64,000 nucleotides of DNA from Flavobacteriaceae bacterium (GTDB lineage: Bacteria > Bacteroidota > Bacteroidia > Flavobacteriales > Flavobacteriaceae), in contig JASBUG010000031.1 of the NCBI GenBank assembly GCA_030148025.1, forward strand, positions 53,068-117,067, in the 5' to 3' direction. This document shows, piece by piece, positions 25,412-35,363 of this stretch (the first letter of the stretch is position 1; each line of letters starts with the position of its first letter). Made by a program: the position numbers and the translations under genes. Under the pieces are notes generated by a model that did not search any database, was not told the origin of the DNA, and was given only the letters and a program-made list of their open reading frames with translations.

Positions 25412-26344
25412 TTTTTTTCTAAGTGTTATTAGGTTACGGAGAGCAGTATTTTGGCTTGCCAAATAATGAATAATGTCTTTTATGCTTTTCTTTTGTATAC
25501 GTTTATAGGCTTTCTTTCCTAAATCTTTATCACTAAAATATCCTGCAAGGAATAATGTTTCTTTTTCATGGTCTTCATTAAATGTATTGATTAAGGATTT
25601 TTCAAAACCATATTTTTTTGAAAAATAATCAAACAAGTATTTCATTTGCTCTTTTTGCGCAATTAAACTAGTTAAGTTTTGATTGTGCGAGTATGACTTT
25701 TCATGAACGCGATAAATATGGAGAGATTCTTTAATTCTCTTAAACTCTGTATTCAATATTAAATCTACAATAATTGGGTAATCTTCAATGGACACTCCCA
25801 TTTTAAGGTAGTTTTTAAAGTCTACATGCTTGTGTAATAATTCACGATTGTAAGCTAATCCAATTGGGGCTATTTTTCCCAATAGAGCCATGTCTTTATA
25901 TAATTCTTTTGAGGAATTTAAAGCATGCTTATTTTTATAAGGTATAATCGTGTTTGTTTTTTCTATAAAATCATCAAATCCGGAATCTATAAATCCAATT
26001 TCTGGATTTTTAATAAAGACATCAACAATTTTTTGTAAGGCATTTACTCCATTTAGTATATCATCACCAGCAATGTCTAAAACATATGTGCCAGAGCATC
26101 TATCTAGTGTTGCTATAAAGTTTTTAAGAATCCCTATTGTAGTGTCATTTTTGTGAACCTTTATAAGGTTTGGGTGCTTTTCAGTATAGGTGTTTATGAT
26201 GCTTAATGTACTATCCGTAGAACAATCATCTCCAATTACTATTTCGTAGTCAAATGTTACTTTTTGATTTAAAATAGACTGTAAGGTTTCTTCAATATGT
26301 AATTCATTATTATAAGTAATTAAATGAACAGATAATAACGCCAT
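25394..26344 (-). CDS. Family 2 glycosyltransferase
   Basis: A 316-aa cytoplasmic or peripheral GT-A transferase. SVHLITYNNELHIEETLQSI opens the nucleotide-sugar domain, IVIGDDCSTDST follows, and LDIAGDD is the metal-binding DxD equivalent. A basic helical tail (KAYKRIQKKSIKD) may touch the membrane. Donor and acceptor unknown. It points against the fdtA-like operon and overlaps it by 18 bases, so it is expressed independently from the 26.35-26.44 kb divergent region. Confidence 0.87.
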   Translation of the reverse strand: MALLSVHLITYNNELHIEETLQSILNQKVTFDYEIVIGDDCSTDSTLSIINTYTEKHPNLIKVHKNDTTIGILKNFIATLDRCSGTYVLDIAGDDILNGVNALQKIVDVFIKNPEIGFIDSGFDDFIEKTNTIIPYKNKHALNSSKELYKDMALLGKIAPIGLAYNRELLHKHVDFKNYLKMGVSIEDYPIIVDLILNTEFKRIKESLHIYRVHEKSYSHNQNLTSLIAQKEQMKYLFDYFSKKYGFEKSLINTFNEDHEKETLFLAGYFSDKDLGKKAYKRIQKKSIKDIIHYLASQNTALRNLITLRKKLLIHK

Positions 26345-26411
26345 GGATTAGTAGTAGTTTTATTCTGTAAATTTAGAATAAAGAAAAATGAGATTAAATG
26401 AATTATTCGTT

Positions 26412-26419
26412 TATTTTTG
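26412..26419 (+). promoter_or_regulatory. Candidate -7 element for the glycosyltransferase pair
   Basis: TATTTTTG matches TAnnTTTG and ends 19 bp before the ATG at 26439, in the divergent gap between two glycosyltransferase genes. No clear -33 TTG was seen. Confidence 0.35.
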
Positions 26420-26438
26420 AATAAATGTCATTAAAAAA

Positions 26439-27539
26439 ATGAACCCAAAGAAAATAGCTTTAGTTGGATTTAGATTAAGCGGAGGAGGAGGTGACAGGGT
26501 TATGGCAAATTTATCTAACTATTTTCATGAAAAAGGCCTCGATGTTCATATAGTTATTTTTCATGATGAACTTGGCTACAACTGTTCAGGAACTGTTTTT
26601 AATTTGGGGAGATTTAAGAGTACTACCAATTCAGTTTTTAATAAAATAAAACGCCTACGCAAACTCAAGAAGTATTTCAAGAAACATGATTTCGATTTTA
26701 TAATAGATTTTCGATTTAGAATAAATGTATTGCAGGAGTTGCTTATTTCAAAATGGGTTTACAATACTAATAAGGTTTACACCATTCATAGTACTCATTT
26801 ACAAACCTTTTTACCCAACTCAGGGTTTTTGGCTAATTTAATTTATAAAGATAGCTTTAAATTGATTTCTGTATCTAAGACAATTAATGATGAGGTAAGT
26901 GAAAAGTATGGGTTTAATAATTTGAAAACTATCTATAACCCTATTGATATATCCTTAATTGAGAAGTTGGCAAAAGATGAAATTGATGTAGCTTTTAAAT
27001 ATATTATTGCAGTTGGAGAATATCATTCCAATGTAAAGCAATTTGATAAACTTATTGAGGCTTATGCAAAATCTAGGTTGCACACTATTGATATTCATTT
27101 AATTATTTTAGGAAAAGGTAAAAATGAAAATTATTTACGTGATATAGCAAAACAGAAACAAGTAGAAACTTTTGTCCATTTTTTAGGATTTCAAGACAAC
27201 CCTTATAAGTATATGCATAGCGCTGAGTTTTTAGTGCTGTCAAGCAAGTATGAAGGACTTCCTATGGTTTTAATTGAATCGTTGGCATGCGGTACTCCTG
27301 TAGTTGCTTTTAATTGTCCATCTGGCCCTAGTGAAATAGTTTCTAATGAAGAAAATGGATTATTGGTGAAACATCAAGATATTGAAAAGTTATCTGAAGC
27401 AATGAACCGTTTTATTGAAGATAGAGAATTATATAATTATTGTAGATCTAACAGTAGGTCTAGTGTAGAGAAATTTTCTATTGATAAAATTGGTGAACAA
27501 TGGATGGCAATGATGACCTTAAATAGTGAGTCGTTTTAA
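26439..27539 (+). CDS. Family 4 glycosyltransferase
   Basis: A 366-aa GT-B retaining transferase. The N-terminal Rossmann part begins ALVGFRLSGGGGDRVMANLS, and the C-terminal donor domain has SSKYEGLPMVLIESLACGTP, the E-x7-E motif of GT4 enzymes that contacts the nucleotide sugar. The next gene is a paralogue of nearly equal length, and both probably act in sequence on the same glycan. A possible TAnnTTTG promoter box precedes it. Confidence 0.9.
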   Translation: MNPKKIALVGFRLSGGGGDRVMANLSNYFHEKGLDVHIVIFHDELGYNCSGTVFNLGRFKSTTNSVFNKIKRLRKLKKYFKKHDFDFIIDFRFRINVLQELLISKWVYNTNKVYTIHSTHLQTFLPNSGFLANLIYKDSFKLISVSKTINDEVSEKYGFNNLKTIYNPIDISLIEKLAKDEIDVAFKYIIAVGEYHSNVKQFDKLIEAYAKSRLHTIDIHLIILGKGKNENYLRDIAKQKQVETFVHFLGFQDNPYKYMHSAEFLVLSSKYEGLPMVLIESLACGTPVVAFNCPSGPSEIVSNEENGLLVKHQDIEKLSEAMNRFIEDRELYNYCRSNSRSSVEKFSIDKIGEQWMAMMTLNSESF

Positions 27540-27547
27540 TTTTAAAT

Positions 27548-28618
27548 ATGGTTAAAAAAAGCGTAGCAATAGTTGTTAAAAATCTAAGTGCTGGCGGAGC
27601 AGAAAGGTCGGCGGCTAACCTGTCAATTATGTTAGACGATCTTGGTTTTGATGTGCATATAATATTGTTGGAAGACAAGGTGGTATTTAATTATAAAGGG
27701 ACATGTCAGGTGCTTAAAACACAAAACTCCATGAGTAAGTGGCGCCAATTTCTTAGGTTTAAGAAATATATTGCTGATGGTAGTTTTGACTTTATTATTG
27801 ATTTTAGAGGTAGAACATCAACCTTTAGAGAGTTGCTTATTTATAGGTATATCTATAAAAAGTCTGAGAAAGTAATTTTTACAATTCACGAATCAAAGAT
27901 TAAAAATTATATACCAGAGCCATTATTTCTATTCCGAAATTTTTTAAATAAGACGTTTAAAATTATATCTGTATCAAAAGCCATCGAAAGTTTACTTAAA
28001 ACTAATTATGGTTTCAACAATACTAATACAATTTTCAATGCTGTAAATATTAGTGAAATAAAAGAGCAGCAGAAAGAAACAGTTGAAATTGAAGGAGAAT
28101 ATGTTTTAGCCATTGGCCGACTGATTAAGTTAAAACAGTTTGATGAGTTGATTGATGCATATTCAAGGTCAATACTACCTAAGCGTAATATTAAACTTGT
28201 TATAATTGGTGATGGTGAACTAAAAGATGAGTTGGTTTTAAAAATTAAGAATAACGAACTCAAAGGGTTTGTAGAGATATTGCCTTTTCAAAATAATCCT
28301 TATAAGTATATTAGTAAAGCTAAATATTTAGTGCTTTGCAGTAAAAGAGAAGGATTCCCATATGTTTTAATTGAGAGTTTAGCTTGCAATACTCCAGTAA
28401 TTGCTTTTGATTGTGTCTCTGGTCCTAGAGAAATTATTAAAGATGAACATAATGGGTTATTGATAAAAGATCAGGATTTTTCAGAGTTAATAAAAGGGAT
28501 GGATAGATTTATTACTGATAATAATTTATATCAGCATTGTAAGAGTAATTCTAAAAAAAGTGTTGAGAAATTTAGTGTTGAAAGTATCTCTAAAGATTGG
28601 GGTAAATTACTGAAGTAG
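27548..28618 (+). CDS. Family 4 glycosyltransferase, paralogue of the preceding gene
   Basis: A 356-aa GT-B enzyme with the same layout as its neighbour: VKNLSAGGAERSAANLSIML at the N-terminus and CSKREGFPYVLIESLACNTP with the GT4 E-x7-E motif near the C-terminus. The two align along their whole length (for example DFIIDFR and NPYKY in both), pointing to an old tandem duplication with changed specificity. It begins eight bases after the first gene and is in the same operon. Its end faces a minus-strand transferase seven bases away. Confidence 0.9.
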   Translation: MVKKSVAIVVKNLSAGGAERSAANLSIMLDDLGFDVHIILLEDKVVFNYKGTCQVLKTQNSMSKWRQFLRFKKYIADGSFDFIIDFRGRTSTFRELLIYRYIYKKSEKVIFTIHESKIKNYIPEPLFLFRNFLNKTFKIISVSKAIESLLKTNYGFNNTNTIFNAVNISEIKEQQKETVEIEGEYVLAIGRLIKLKQFDELIDAYSRSILPKRNIKLVIIGDGELKDELVLKIKNNELKGFVEILPFQNNPYKYISKAKYLVLCSKREGFPYVLIESLACNTPVIAFDCVSGPREIIKDEHNGLLIKDQDFSELIKGMDRFITDNNLYQHCKSNSKKSVEKFSVESISKDWGKLLK

Positions 28619-28625
28619 TACTATA

Positions 28626-29519
28626 CTAGTGAGTTTTTTTTATGCTAGCCAAAAATCCGAGCTTATAGAAATTGAAAGCCAATAGTGACGGCTTTGATGA
28701 TGTTAACTGTTTTTTTAGAAAAGATTTTATTAGTTTGAATATAAATGCAACAAAGCTGGTTAGCCAAAAAACTTCTAGCCAATTGTAAAAGTTGAGCATT
28801 CTAATAAATTTGTAATCCACTTTTTTAGAATAATATATGTTGTGAAGATTGATCAAGCCTTCTTCCGTTTTTCTTAAAAATTCTTGATTCGAGTCAATAT
28901 CGCCATGTTCAACAGGGTTATTAATGTGTTTAACGTTAAGTTTGGCCTTGCTTACTTCAAATGAAAAAACCGTGTCATCATGACCATATTTTGTCAAACT
29001 AGTGTCAAATTCAATAGCAGAGAAACATGTTTTTTCGATTAAAGTATTATTGAACATTAGTGTTTTATAAATTCCTTTTTGTCTTACTTCAGCTGTTTTA
29101 TCTTCAACATACTTACCGTATTTCCATCTTAGTGTTTTATTTTTATCGGCTATCGCATCAGGATGTACTCTACCACCATAGATAATCTGAGTGTCTTTAG
29201 ACAAGTTTTCAACATAATTTTTTATATAATCTTTTGATATGATTATTGAGTCACCATCAATAAAAAGCAGATAATCAAATTTAGCCATAGCTGCTAAATT
29301 ATTCCTGTTGCCTCTATAACCTGCATTAACTTTTTGAGCTATAAATCTTGCATTCTGTAAGGTGTTTATTTTTTCGTTTTCAGTGTTTAATTCAGAATTT
29401 GAAGCATCATCAATACAAATAAGTTCGAAATCTATATTTAGTTTCAATGATTGCTCTACAATTGCTTTGGCTAAAGGAAAGGCGTTGTAATTATAAAGAG
29501 GAATTAAAACTGAAAGCAT
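28626..29519 (-). CDS. Family 2 glycosyltransferase
   Basis: A 297-aa GT-A transferase: VLIPLYNYNAFPLAKAIVEQ at the start, FELICIDDAS in the donor site, FIDGDSIII as the DxD metal motif, and YGHDDTVFS as the acceptor-side ED-like motif. The last 45 residues are hydrophobic and basic, suggesting membrane association. It lies two bases downstream of ftsE in the same direction, so it may be transcribed from the ftsE promoter, an odd pairing likely due to the variable glycan region abutting a core gene. Confidence 0.87.
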   Translation of the reverse strand: MLSVLIPLYNYNAFPLAKAIVEQSLKLNIDFELICIDDASNSELNTENEKINTLQNARFIAQKVNAGYRGNRNNLAAMAKFDYLLFIDGDSIIISKDYIKNYVENLSKDTQIIYGGRVHPDAIADKNKTLRWKYGKYVEDKTAEVRQKGIYKTLMFNNTLIEKTCFSAIEFDTSLTKYGHDDTVFSFEVSKAKLNVKHINNPVEHGDIDSNQEFLRKTEEGLINLHNIYYSKKVDYKFIRMLNFYNWLEVFWLTSFVAFIFKLIKSFLKKQLTSSKPSLLAFNFYKLGFLASIKKTH

Positions 29520-29521
29520 CG

Positions 29522-30205
29522 TTAATCTTTTCTTTGTACCACTTCAAACACTTTATTTTCATCACATTTTAGGGTTTTACTTGGGTATTTTAAAAGTAAT
29601 GCATAATCGTGAGTTGCCATTAAAATAGTATGACCTTTTTTATTCAAGTCTTGTAGAACTTCCATTACTTCAATACTTGTTTGAGGGTCCAGATTACCTG
29701 TTGGCTCGTCTGCTAAAATAAGCTCAGGGTCGTTTAATAAAGCTCTGGCGATTGCTATGCGTTGTTGTTCGCCACCAGAAAGTTCGTAAGGGTATTTAAA
29801 CCCTTTTGTTTTCATACCAACGCGATCTAAAACATCTTCGATCTTTTCAGAAATATCATCTTTGTTTGTCCAACCAGTAGCTTTTAAAACAAACTCCAGG
29901 TTACCATTAACGGTTCTGTCATTTAATAACTTAAAATCTTGAAATACCACACCTAGTTTACGTCGTAAATACGGAATATCTTTTTCTTTTAAGGTGCCAA
30001 GGTCAAAATTAACTATAGAACCTTCTCCTTTAGTAAGCTCAAGATCTCCATAAAGTGTTTTCATAAAACTACTTTTTCCTGTTCCTGTTTTTCCAATAAG
30101 ATACACAAAATCACCTTTGTTCATTTCAAGATTTACATCAGAAAGTACAAGACTTTCGCCTTGATAAATGGATGCATCTTTTAATTTTAAAACAGTTTCA
30201 GACAT
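29522..30205 (-). CDS. ftsE: Cell division ATP-binding protein FtsE
   Basis: A 227-aa ABC ATPase with Walker [10 protein letters not shown] (38-46), signature [15 protein letters not shown] and Walker [13 protein letters not shown]. The FtsE call rests on length, the [15 protein letters not shown] wording and [14 protein letters not shown], matching FtsE and related MacB-class ATPases. FtsE works with the permease FtsX at the division septum to activate cell-wall hydrolases. No ftsX is adjacent, which is usual in Flavobacteriaceae as far as I recall. A LolD-type role is a less likely alternative. Confidence 0.85.
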   Translation of the reverse strand: MSETVLKLKDASIYQGESLVLSDVNLEMNKGDFVYLIGKTGTGKSSFMKTLYGDLELTKGEGSIVNFDLGTLKEKDIPYLRRKLGVVFQDFKLLNDRTVNGNLEFVLKATGWTNKDDISEKIEDVLDRVGMKTKGFKYPYELSGGEQQRIAIARALLNDPELILADEPTGNLDPQTSIEVMEVLQDLNKKGHTILMATHDYALLLKYPSKTLKCDENKVFEVVQRKD

Positions 30206-30475
30206 AGTTAATAGAGATTAATAACAAGTTATGTGTAAATGTATTACTAAAATGTTAAAAGTAAAAAGGATGAAGACCTATATTTATAGCAACTTTTGCA
30301 CTATTGAAACGGTGCTTTTTTAACATTTAATAAGTCGGTTTATAATTATCATAAATTTCTAACGTTATAAAAGCGATATAAAGTATTTTTGACTAATAAT
30401 AGCTCAAATTGTTTTTCATTTATCAATATCAAATTCAGATATAATCTGAAGTTTTCTCAACAAAAAACGACCTTT

Positions 30476-33400
30476 ATGACTAAAAAAAGAGTATTAGCAA
30501 TAGCAATAACATTCATGTTTAGTTATGCTGTTGCTGCCCAACAAACTGCAGCTTATACTAGTGAGTTGGTAGATTTTCAAAAGGCCTTGTCACTATATAA
30601 TAGTACACAGTATTTAGCAGCTCAATCGTTATTTGATAAAATTCAAGATTCTGCAACAGATGAAGTTGTAAAGTCTGATTGTGCTTATTATATAGCCAAT
30701 TGTGCGGTGCGTTTAAATCAACAAAATGCAGACGACCTAATCGAGAATTTTGTTAACGATTATCCTACCAGTACTAAGCGAAATACAGCTTTTATTGATG
30801 TAGCCGACTATTATTTTGAAAACTCAAGGTATTCTCATGCAAGAAAATGGTATGCTAAAGTAGATGAGGAGGCATTAGCAAGAAATGAAAGAGAAAAATT
30901 CTATTTCAATTATGGGTATTGTTTTTATTCTACTAATAATCCATCAGGAGCGAAGAAATATTTATCACGAGTTGAAAATTCAGAAAAATATGGCTCACAG
31001 GCTAAATATTATATCGGCTATATGGCTTATGAGGGAGACGATTATGATAAAGCTTCTGAGTATTTTGATCAGGTGAGTGATAATGAACGCTATAAAGAAG
31101 GACTGTCGTATTATCAAGCCGATTTGAATTTTAAACTTGGAAATTTTGATAAGGCTATTGAGCTAGCTAAAGAGCAATTGCCAACAAGTGATGATAATGA
31201 GGTTTCAGAACTGTCTAAAATTATTGGAGAGAGCTATTTTAATCTTAAAAAATATGCAGAGGCTATTCCTTATTTAAAAGCCTATAAAGGGAAGCGTGGT
31301 CGTTGGAATAACACAGATTATTATCTTTTGGGTTATGCGTATTATAAACAAAACGATTTTGAAAATGCTATTTCTGAATTCAATAAAATTATTGATGGGG
31401 ATAACTCAGTAGTTCAAAATGCATATTACCATTTAGGAGAGAGTTATATTAATGTTGATAAAAAGCAAGAAGCATTAAATGCCTTTAGGAATGCTTCGCA
31501 AATGGATCACGATTTAAAGATTCAGGAAGATGCGTGGTTAAACTATGCAAAAATAAGTTATGAAATAGGAAATCCATATCAATCTGTACCACAGGTGTTG
31601 GCTGGTTATTTAAAAAAATATCCTGATACTGGTTATAAAGAAGAAATAGAAACTCTTTTGATAGACTCTTATATTACGTCTAAAAACTATAAAGAAGCAC
31701 TTGTACTTTTAGAAGGAAGAAAAAGTTTTGAAAACAAAGTTGCTTATCAAAAAGTAGCATTTTATAGAGGTATTGAACTATATAATGAAAGCCAGTATCT
31801 TGAAGCCGAATCGTATTTTGATAAGTCAATTGCCGAACCTCGAGATGCAAAATATACAGCAAGAGCAATGTTTTGGAAAGCCGAAACCGATTATAATTTA
31901 ACAAATTATGATGATGCTTTGGTTGGATTTAAGCAATTTCAAGGTAGTCGTGATGCTAATGATACAGCAGAGATAAAGAATATAGATTACAATTTAGGCT
32001 ACACCTATTTTAAACAAAAAAATTACCCGAAAGCAACAGAACACTTTCAAAGATATATTTCTAGAACCAGTGAAGATAAAGTACGTATTAATGACGCCTT
32101 TTTACGTTTGGGTGACGGACATTTTGTAACAAGTAATTATAACAAAGCGATAAGTGCTTATGAAAGGGCTATTAAAATGAATGAGATAGAACCTGATTAT
32201 GCTTTCTTTCAAAAAGCTATAAGCTATGGGTACTTAGGGAATGGCGATACAAAAATTAAGGAGTTAGAAGAATTTATAGTTACCTATACAAAATCACCTT
32301 TAAGGGATGATGCTTTGTACGAATTGGGGAACTCGTATGTAAAAATAGCCGAAGAGGATAAGGCTATGAAAATGTACGATCAGTTAAATAGAGAATATCG
32401 ATCTAGCCCTTATTTATCTAAAGCATTATTACGTCAAGGATTAGTGCATTTTAATTCAGGTAAAAACGAACAAGCCTTATCAAAGTTTAAAAATGTAGCC
32501 AATAATTATCCTGGGTCTCCAGAAGGTATTCAAGCTGTAGGTACAGCACGTCAAATTTATGTAGATCTTGGTCGTGTAGATGAATACGCAAGCTGGGTAA
32601 AATCGTTAGATTATATTGATGTGTCAGATTCCGATTTGGATAATACAACATATGAAGCAGCAGAAAAGCAGTTCTTGGCAAATAATACAAGTAAAGGCAT
32701 CAGGTTGTTTAATGGATATTTAAATGAGTTTCCTAACGGTTTGCATGCGTTAAAAGCACATTTTTATTTAGCGCAGTTGTATTATAAAGAAGATCTTCAA
32801 AATAATGCAGCACCACATTACGATTATGTTGTTAATAAACCAAGTGGCGAGTTTACAGAACAAGCATTAACAAGGTTAGGAGAAATCTATTTAAATGAAA
32901 AAGATTTCACTAGGGCAATGCCAGTTTTAGAACGATTAGAAAACGAAGCCGACTTTCCACAAAATGTCATTTTTGCACAATCTAATTTAATGAAGGTACA
33001 TTATCAATTAGAAGATTATAACCAATCGGTTACCTATGCAGAAAAGGTGTTGACTAGTTCTAGAGCAGATAAAAATATAAAAAGCGATGCACATGTAATT
33101 ATTGCGCGTTCAGCAATGCAAACTGGAGATGAAACCAAAGCGAAAAATGCATATACTCAAGTTGAAAGAATCGCTTCGGGTGAATTAGCAGCAGAGGCTT
33201 TATACTATAATGCCTATTTTAAAAATAAAGAAGGCCAATATAAATCATCAAATACAGTGGTGCAGAAACTGGCTAAAGACTATTCTGGTTATAAGCTCTA
33301 TGCAGCTAAAGGATTAGTAATTATGGCTAAGAATTTTTATGCTTTAGATGATGCTTACCAAGCCACTTATATTTTAGAAAGTGTAATTCAAAACTTTGCC

Positions 33401-33502
33401 GAGTTTGATGAAGTAGTTGCTGAAGCAAGAGATGAGTTACGAAAGGTAAAATCAGAAGAAGCTAAAACCAATTCGTCTGTAGAGACAGATCAAGGAAATT
33501 AA
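30476..33502 (+). CDS. Large secreted tetratricopeptide-repeat protein
   Basis: A 1008-aa protein from the ATG at 30476, which gives a clean signal peptide (KKRVLAIAITFMFSYAVAAQQ), whereas the open frame back to a TTG at 30389 would bury it. After the signal the whole chain is TPR-like: repeated helix pairs with patterns such as YYLLGYAYYKQNDFENAISEF, AYYHLGESYINVDKKQEAL and DALYELGNSYVKIAEEDKAM. It ends in a charged tail. It lies 25 bp before an outer-membrane barrel gene, so the two may form a periplasmic-outer membrane complex. Function unknown. Confidence 0.87.
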   Translation: MTKKRVLAIAITFMFSYAVAAQQTAAYTSELVDFQKALSLYNSTQYLAAQSLFDKIQDSATDEVVKSDCAYYIANCAVRLNQQNADDLIENFVNDYPTSTKRNTAFIDVADYYFENSRYSHARKWYAKVDEEALARNEREKFYFNYGYCFYSTNNPSGAKKYLSRVENSEKYGSQAKYYIGYMAYEGDDYDKASEYFDQVSDNERYKEGLSYYQADLNFKLGNFDKAIELAKEQLPTSDDNEVSELSKIIGESYFNLKKYAEAIPYLKAYKGKRGRWNNTDYYLLGYAYYKQNDFENAISEFNKIIDGDNSVVQNAYYHLGESYINVDKKQEALNAFRNASQMDHDLKIQEDAWLNYAKISYEIGNPYQSVPQVLAGYLKKYPDTGYKEEIETLLIDSYITSKNYKEALVLLEGRKSFENKVAYQKVAFYRGIELYNESQYLEAESYFDKSIAEPRDAKYTARAMFWKAETDYNLTNYDDALVGFKQFQGSRDANDTAEIKNIDYNLGYTYFKQKNYPKATEHFQRYISRTSEDKVRINDAFLRLGDGHFVTSNYNKAISAYERAIKMNEIEPDYAFFQKAISYGYLGNGDTKIKELEEFIVTYTKSPLRDDALYELGNSYVKIAEEDKAMKMYDQLNREYRSSPYLSKALLRQGLVHFNSGKNEQALSKFKNVANNYPGSPEGIQAVGTARQIYVDLGRVDEYASWVKSLDYIDVSDSDLDNTTYEAAEKQFLANNTSKGIRLFNGYLNEFPNGLHALKAHFYLAQLYYKEDLQNNAAPHYDYVVNKPSGEFTEQALTRLGEIYLNEKDFTRAMPVLERLENEADFPQNVIFAQSNLMKVHYQLEDYNQSVTYAEKVLTSSRADKNIKSDAHVIIARSAMQTGDETKAKNAYTQVERIASGELAAEALYYNAYFKNKEGQYKSSNTVVQKLAKDYSGYKLYAAKGLVIMAKNFYALDDAYQATYILESVIQNFAEFDEVVAEARDELRKVKSEEAKTNSSVETDQGN

Positions 33503-33527
33503 AAATCAAAAAACGAAAAATAAAAGT

Positions 33528-35264
33528 ATGTTAAATCAAATCAAAAACATCTTTATTGTAGTACTACTGTTGTCAAGTTTTTTGGGATATTCTCAAGAAA
33601 AAAGACAAACCAAAGATACCATTAATACCGAGGTTGTTAATGTGGTAAAACCGTATACGCCTAAAATTTCTGATGCTTTTAAGGTTAAAGAAATACCTAC
33701 TTTAGATGATCAAGAAACCACCACAAAAAAAGAGATCAAGTACAATATATTTTCAATCCCTGTGGCATCTACGTTTACTCCTGCAAAAGGAAAAGCAGCA
33801 GCTGTAGATAAAGGAAAAAAAGCAAAATTGTATGATAATTATGCATCCTTTGGTGTAGGATCGTATACTAGCTTTCTTGGTGAAGTATATTTAAATCATG
33901 CCATTAATAGAACAGAGAGTGTGGGAGGTTATGTAAGTCATCATTCATCACAAGGAGGTATAGATGGAGTGCTTTTAGATGACGATTTCTCAAACACTCA
34001 AGTACGAGCAGATTACGCTAGAAAACTTCGTGACTATTCATGGAATGTTGATGCCGGATTTAAGCATAAGGTATTTAACTGGTACGGACTTCCGCAACCG
34101 CAATTTGATCAAGCTTTTGCAGATGGTGTTTTGCCACAACATAAGTTTTTTGACTTCGATTTTGGTGGAGAAATAGAGTTTGAAGATCGTTTGTTTAATA
34201 GAGGAGAAATGCGTTTTAGACGTTTTGCAGATGACTTTGAATCTGGAGAAAATAATTTTGCTCTAAAAACAAATTTTGACATTCCGTTAACTGATGGAGA
34301 ATTAAATACAACTGTAAGTCTTAATTACTTAAGAGGTACTTTTGAACGAGGATTTTTTGCCACGCCAAAAGTTAAATATGGTAACTTTACGATAGGAGTA
34401 TCACCTAGCTACCAAATAAAACAAGATGATCTTACCTTAGACTTAGGTATTTCAGCCTATTATTTAAACGATACCGAGGCTGGTAAAAATAAGTTTTATA
34501 TCTATCCTGCTGTAAAAGCAACCTATAGATTAGTAAACGAGCTATTAATTGCTTATGGAGGTATTGAAGGTGACCTAAAACAAAATACCTATCATAATTT
34601 TGCAACCAAAAATCCGTTTGTATCTCCAACGTTGAATATTATGCCTTCAGATCAACAATACGATGCCTATATAGGACTTAAAGGAAAGTTGTCTAATAAT
34701 ATGAGTTATAATATTCGAGGTAATTACTATGCCGAAAACAATCGTGCATTATTCAGGTCGAATTTTGCCTTATTAGGAGATACACAACCATATCATCATG
34801 GCAACTCTTTCGGAATTGTATACGATGATATTTCTACGTTAAGTGTATTTGGTGAATTGAATGTTGCTGTAAACAGAAACTTTACTCTAGGTATTAAAGC
34901 AGAATATTTTAACTATAGTACCGATAATGAAGAGAAGGCATGGAACCTTCCAGATTTCCAAGGTTCGTTATTCATGGATATTCAATTTGATGATCATTGG
35001 TTTGCTGGAGCAAACCTATATTATGTAGGTGAGCGTTTTGATCAATTACATATTGTCGATCCATTAATCAATTCTGTACCAGTAACAGTGTCATTAGAAA
35101 GTTATTTTGATGCGAATGCGCATGTGGGATACCGTATAAACGATAAGTGGTCGGTATATGCCAAAGCTAATAATATAGCCAATCAAGACTATAAAAAGTG
35201 GTTGAACTATCCAGTTCAAGGATTGCAATTTTTAGCAGGAACAACTTATAAGTTTGATTTTTAA
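33528..35264 (+). CDS. Outer-membrane beta-barrel protein, TonB-receptor-like barrel without plug
   Basis: A 578-aa protein with a signal peptide ending near YSQ, an N-terminal linker (VVNVVKPYTPKISDAFKVKE, then a Lys/Ala-rich region) and a long series of alternating amphipathic strands up to a C-terminal phenylalanine (TYKFDF), the outer-membrane barrel signature. No plug domain or CarboxypepD-like repeat precedes the barrel, so it is shorter than a normal TonB-dependent receptor. It follows the TPR gene by 25 bp and ends at a terminator, so these two genes form one unit. Confidence 0.8.
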   Translation: MLNQIKNIFIVVLLLSSFLGYSQEKRQTKDTINTEVVNVVKPYTPKISDAFKVKEIPTLDDQETTTKKEIKYNIFSIPVASTFTPAKGKAAAVDKGKKAKLYDNYASFGVGSYTSFLGEVYLNHAINRTESVGGYVSHHSSQGGIDGVLLDDDFSNTQVRADYARKLRDYSWNVDAGFKHKVFNWYGLPQPQFDQAFADGVLPQHKFFDFDFGGEIEFEDRLFNRGEMRFRRFADDFESGENNFALKTNFDIPLTDGELNTTVSLNYLRGTFERGFFATPKVKYGNFTIGVSPSYQIKQDDLTLDLGISAYYLNDTEAGKNKFYIYPAVKATYRLVNELLIAYGGIEGDLKQNTYHNFATKNPFVSPTLNIMPSDQQYDAYIGLKGKLSNNMSYNIRGNYYAENNRALFRSNFALLGDTQPYHHGNSFGIVYDDISTLSVFGELNVAVNRNFTLGIKAEYFNYSTDNEEKAWNLPDFQGSLFMDIQFDDHWFAGANLYYVGERFDQLHIVDPLINSVPVTVSLESYFDANAHVGYRINDKWSVYAKANNIANQDYKKWLNYPVQGLQFLAGTTYKFDF

Positions 35265-35303
35265 ATAAGAGCCTATTTAAGCGGTTTGCATCATAAATAA
35301 ATT

Positions 35304-35335
35304 AAAAGCACTCAAAATACGAGTGCTTTTTTTAT
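35304..35335 (+). terminator. Terminator after the TPR/barrel pair
   Basis: AAAAGCACTC and GAGTGCTTTT form a 10-bp stem around AAAATAC, continued by a T-run. Confidence 0.88.
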
Positions 35336-35363
35336 TTTTATACAAATTACTAAACAACCAATC

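Noticed and set aside
26439..28618. Recent tandem duplication of a GT4 gene
   Set aside because: The two proteins align throughout but differ at most positions, so the duplication is old or they were acquired separately.
30389..30475. 29-codon extension of the TPR protein
   Set aside because: The ATG at 30476 gives a proper signal peptide at the N-terminus, while the extension has no family-like sequence.
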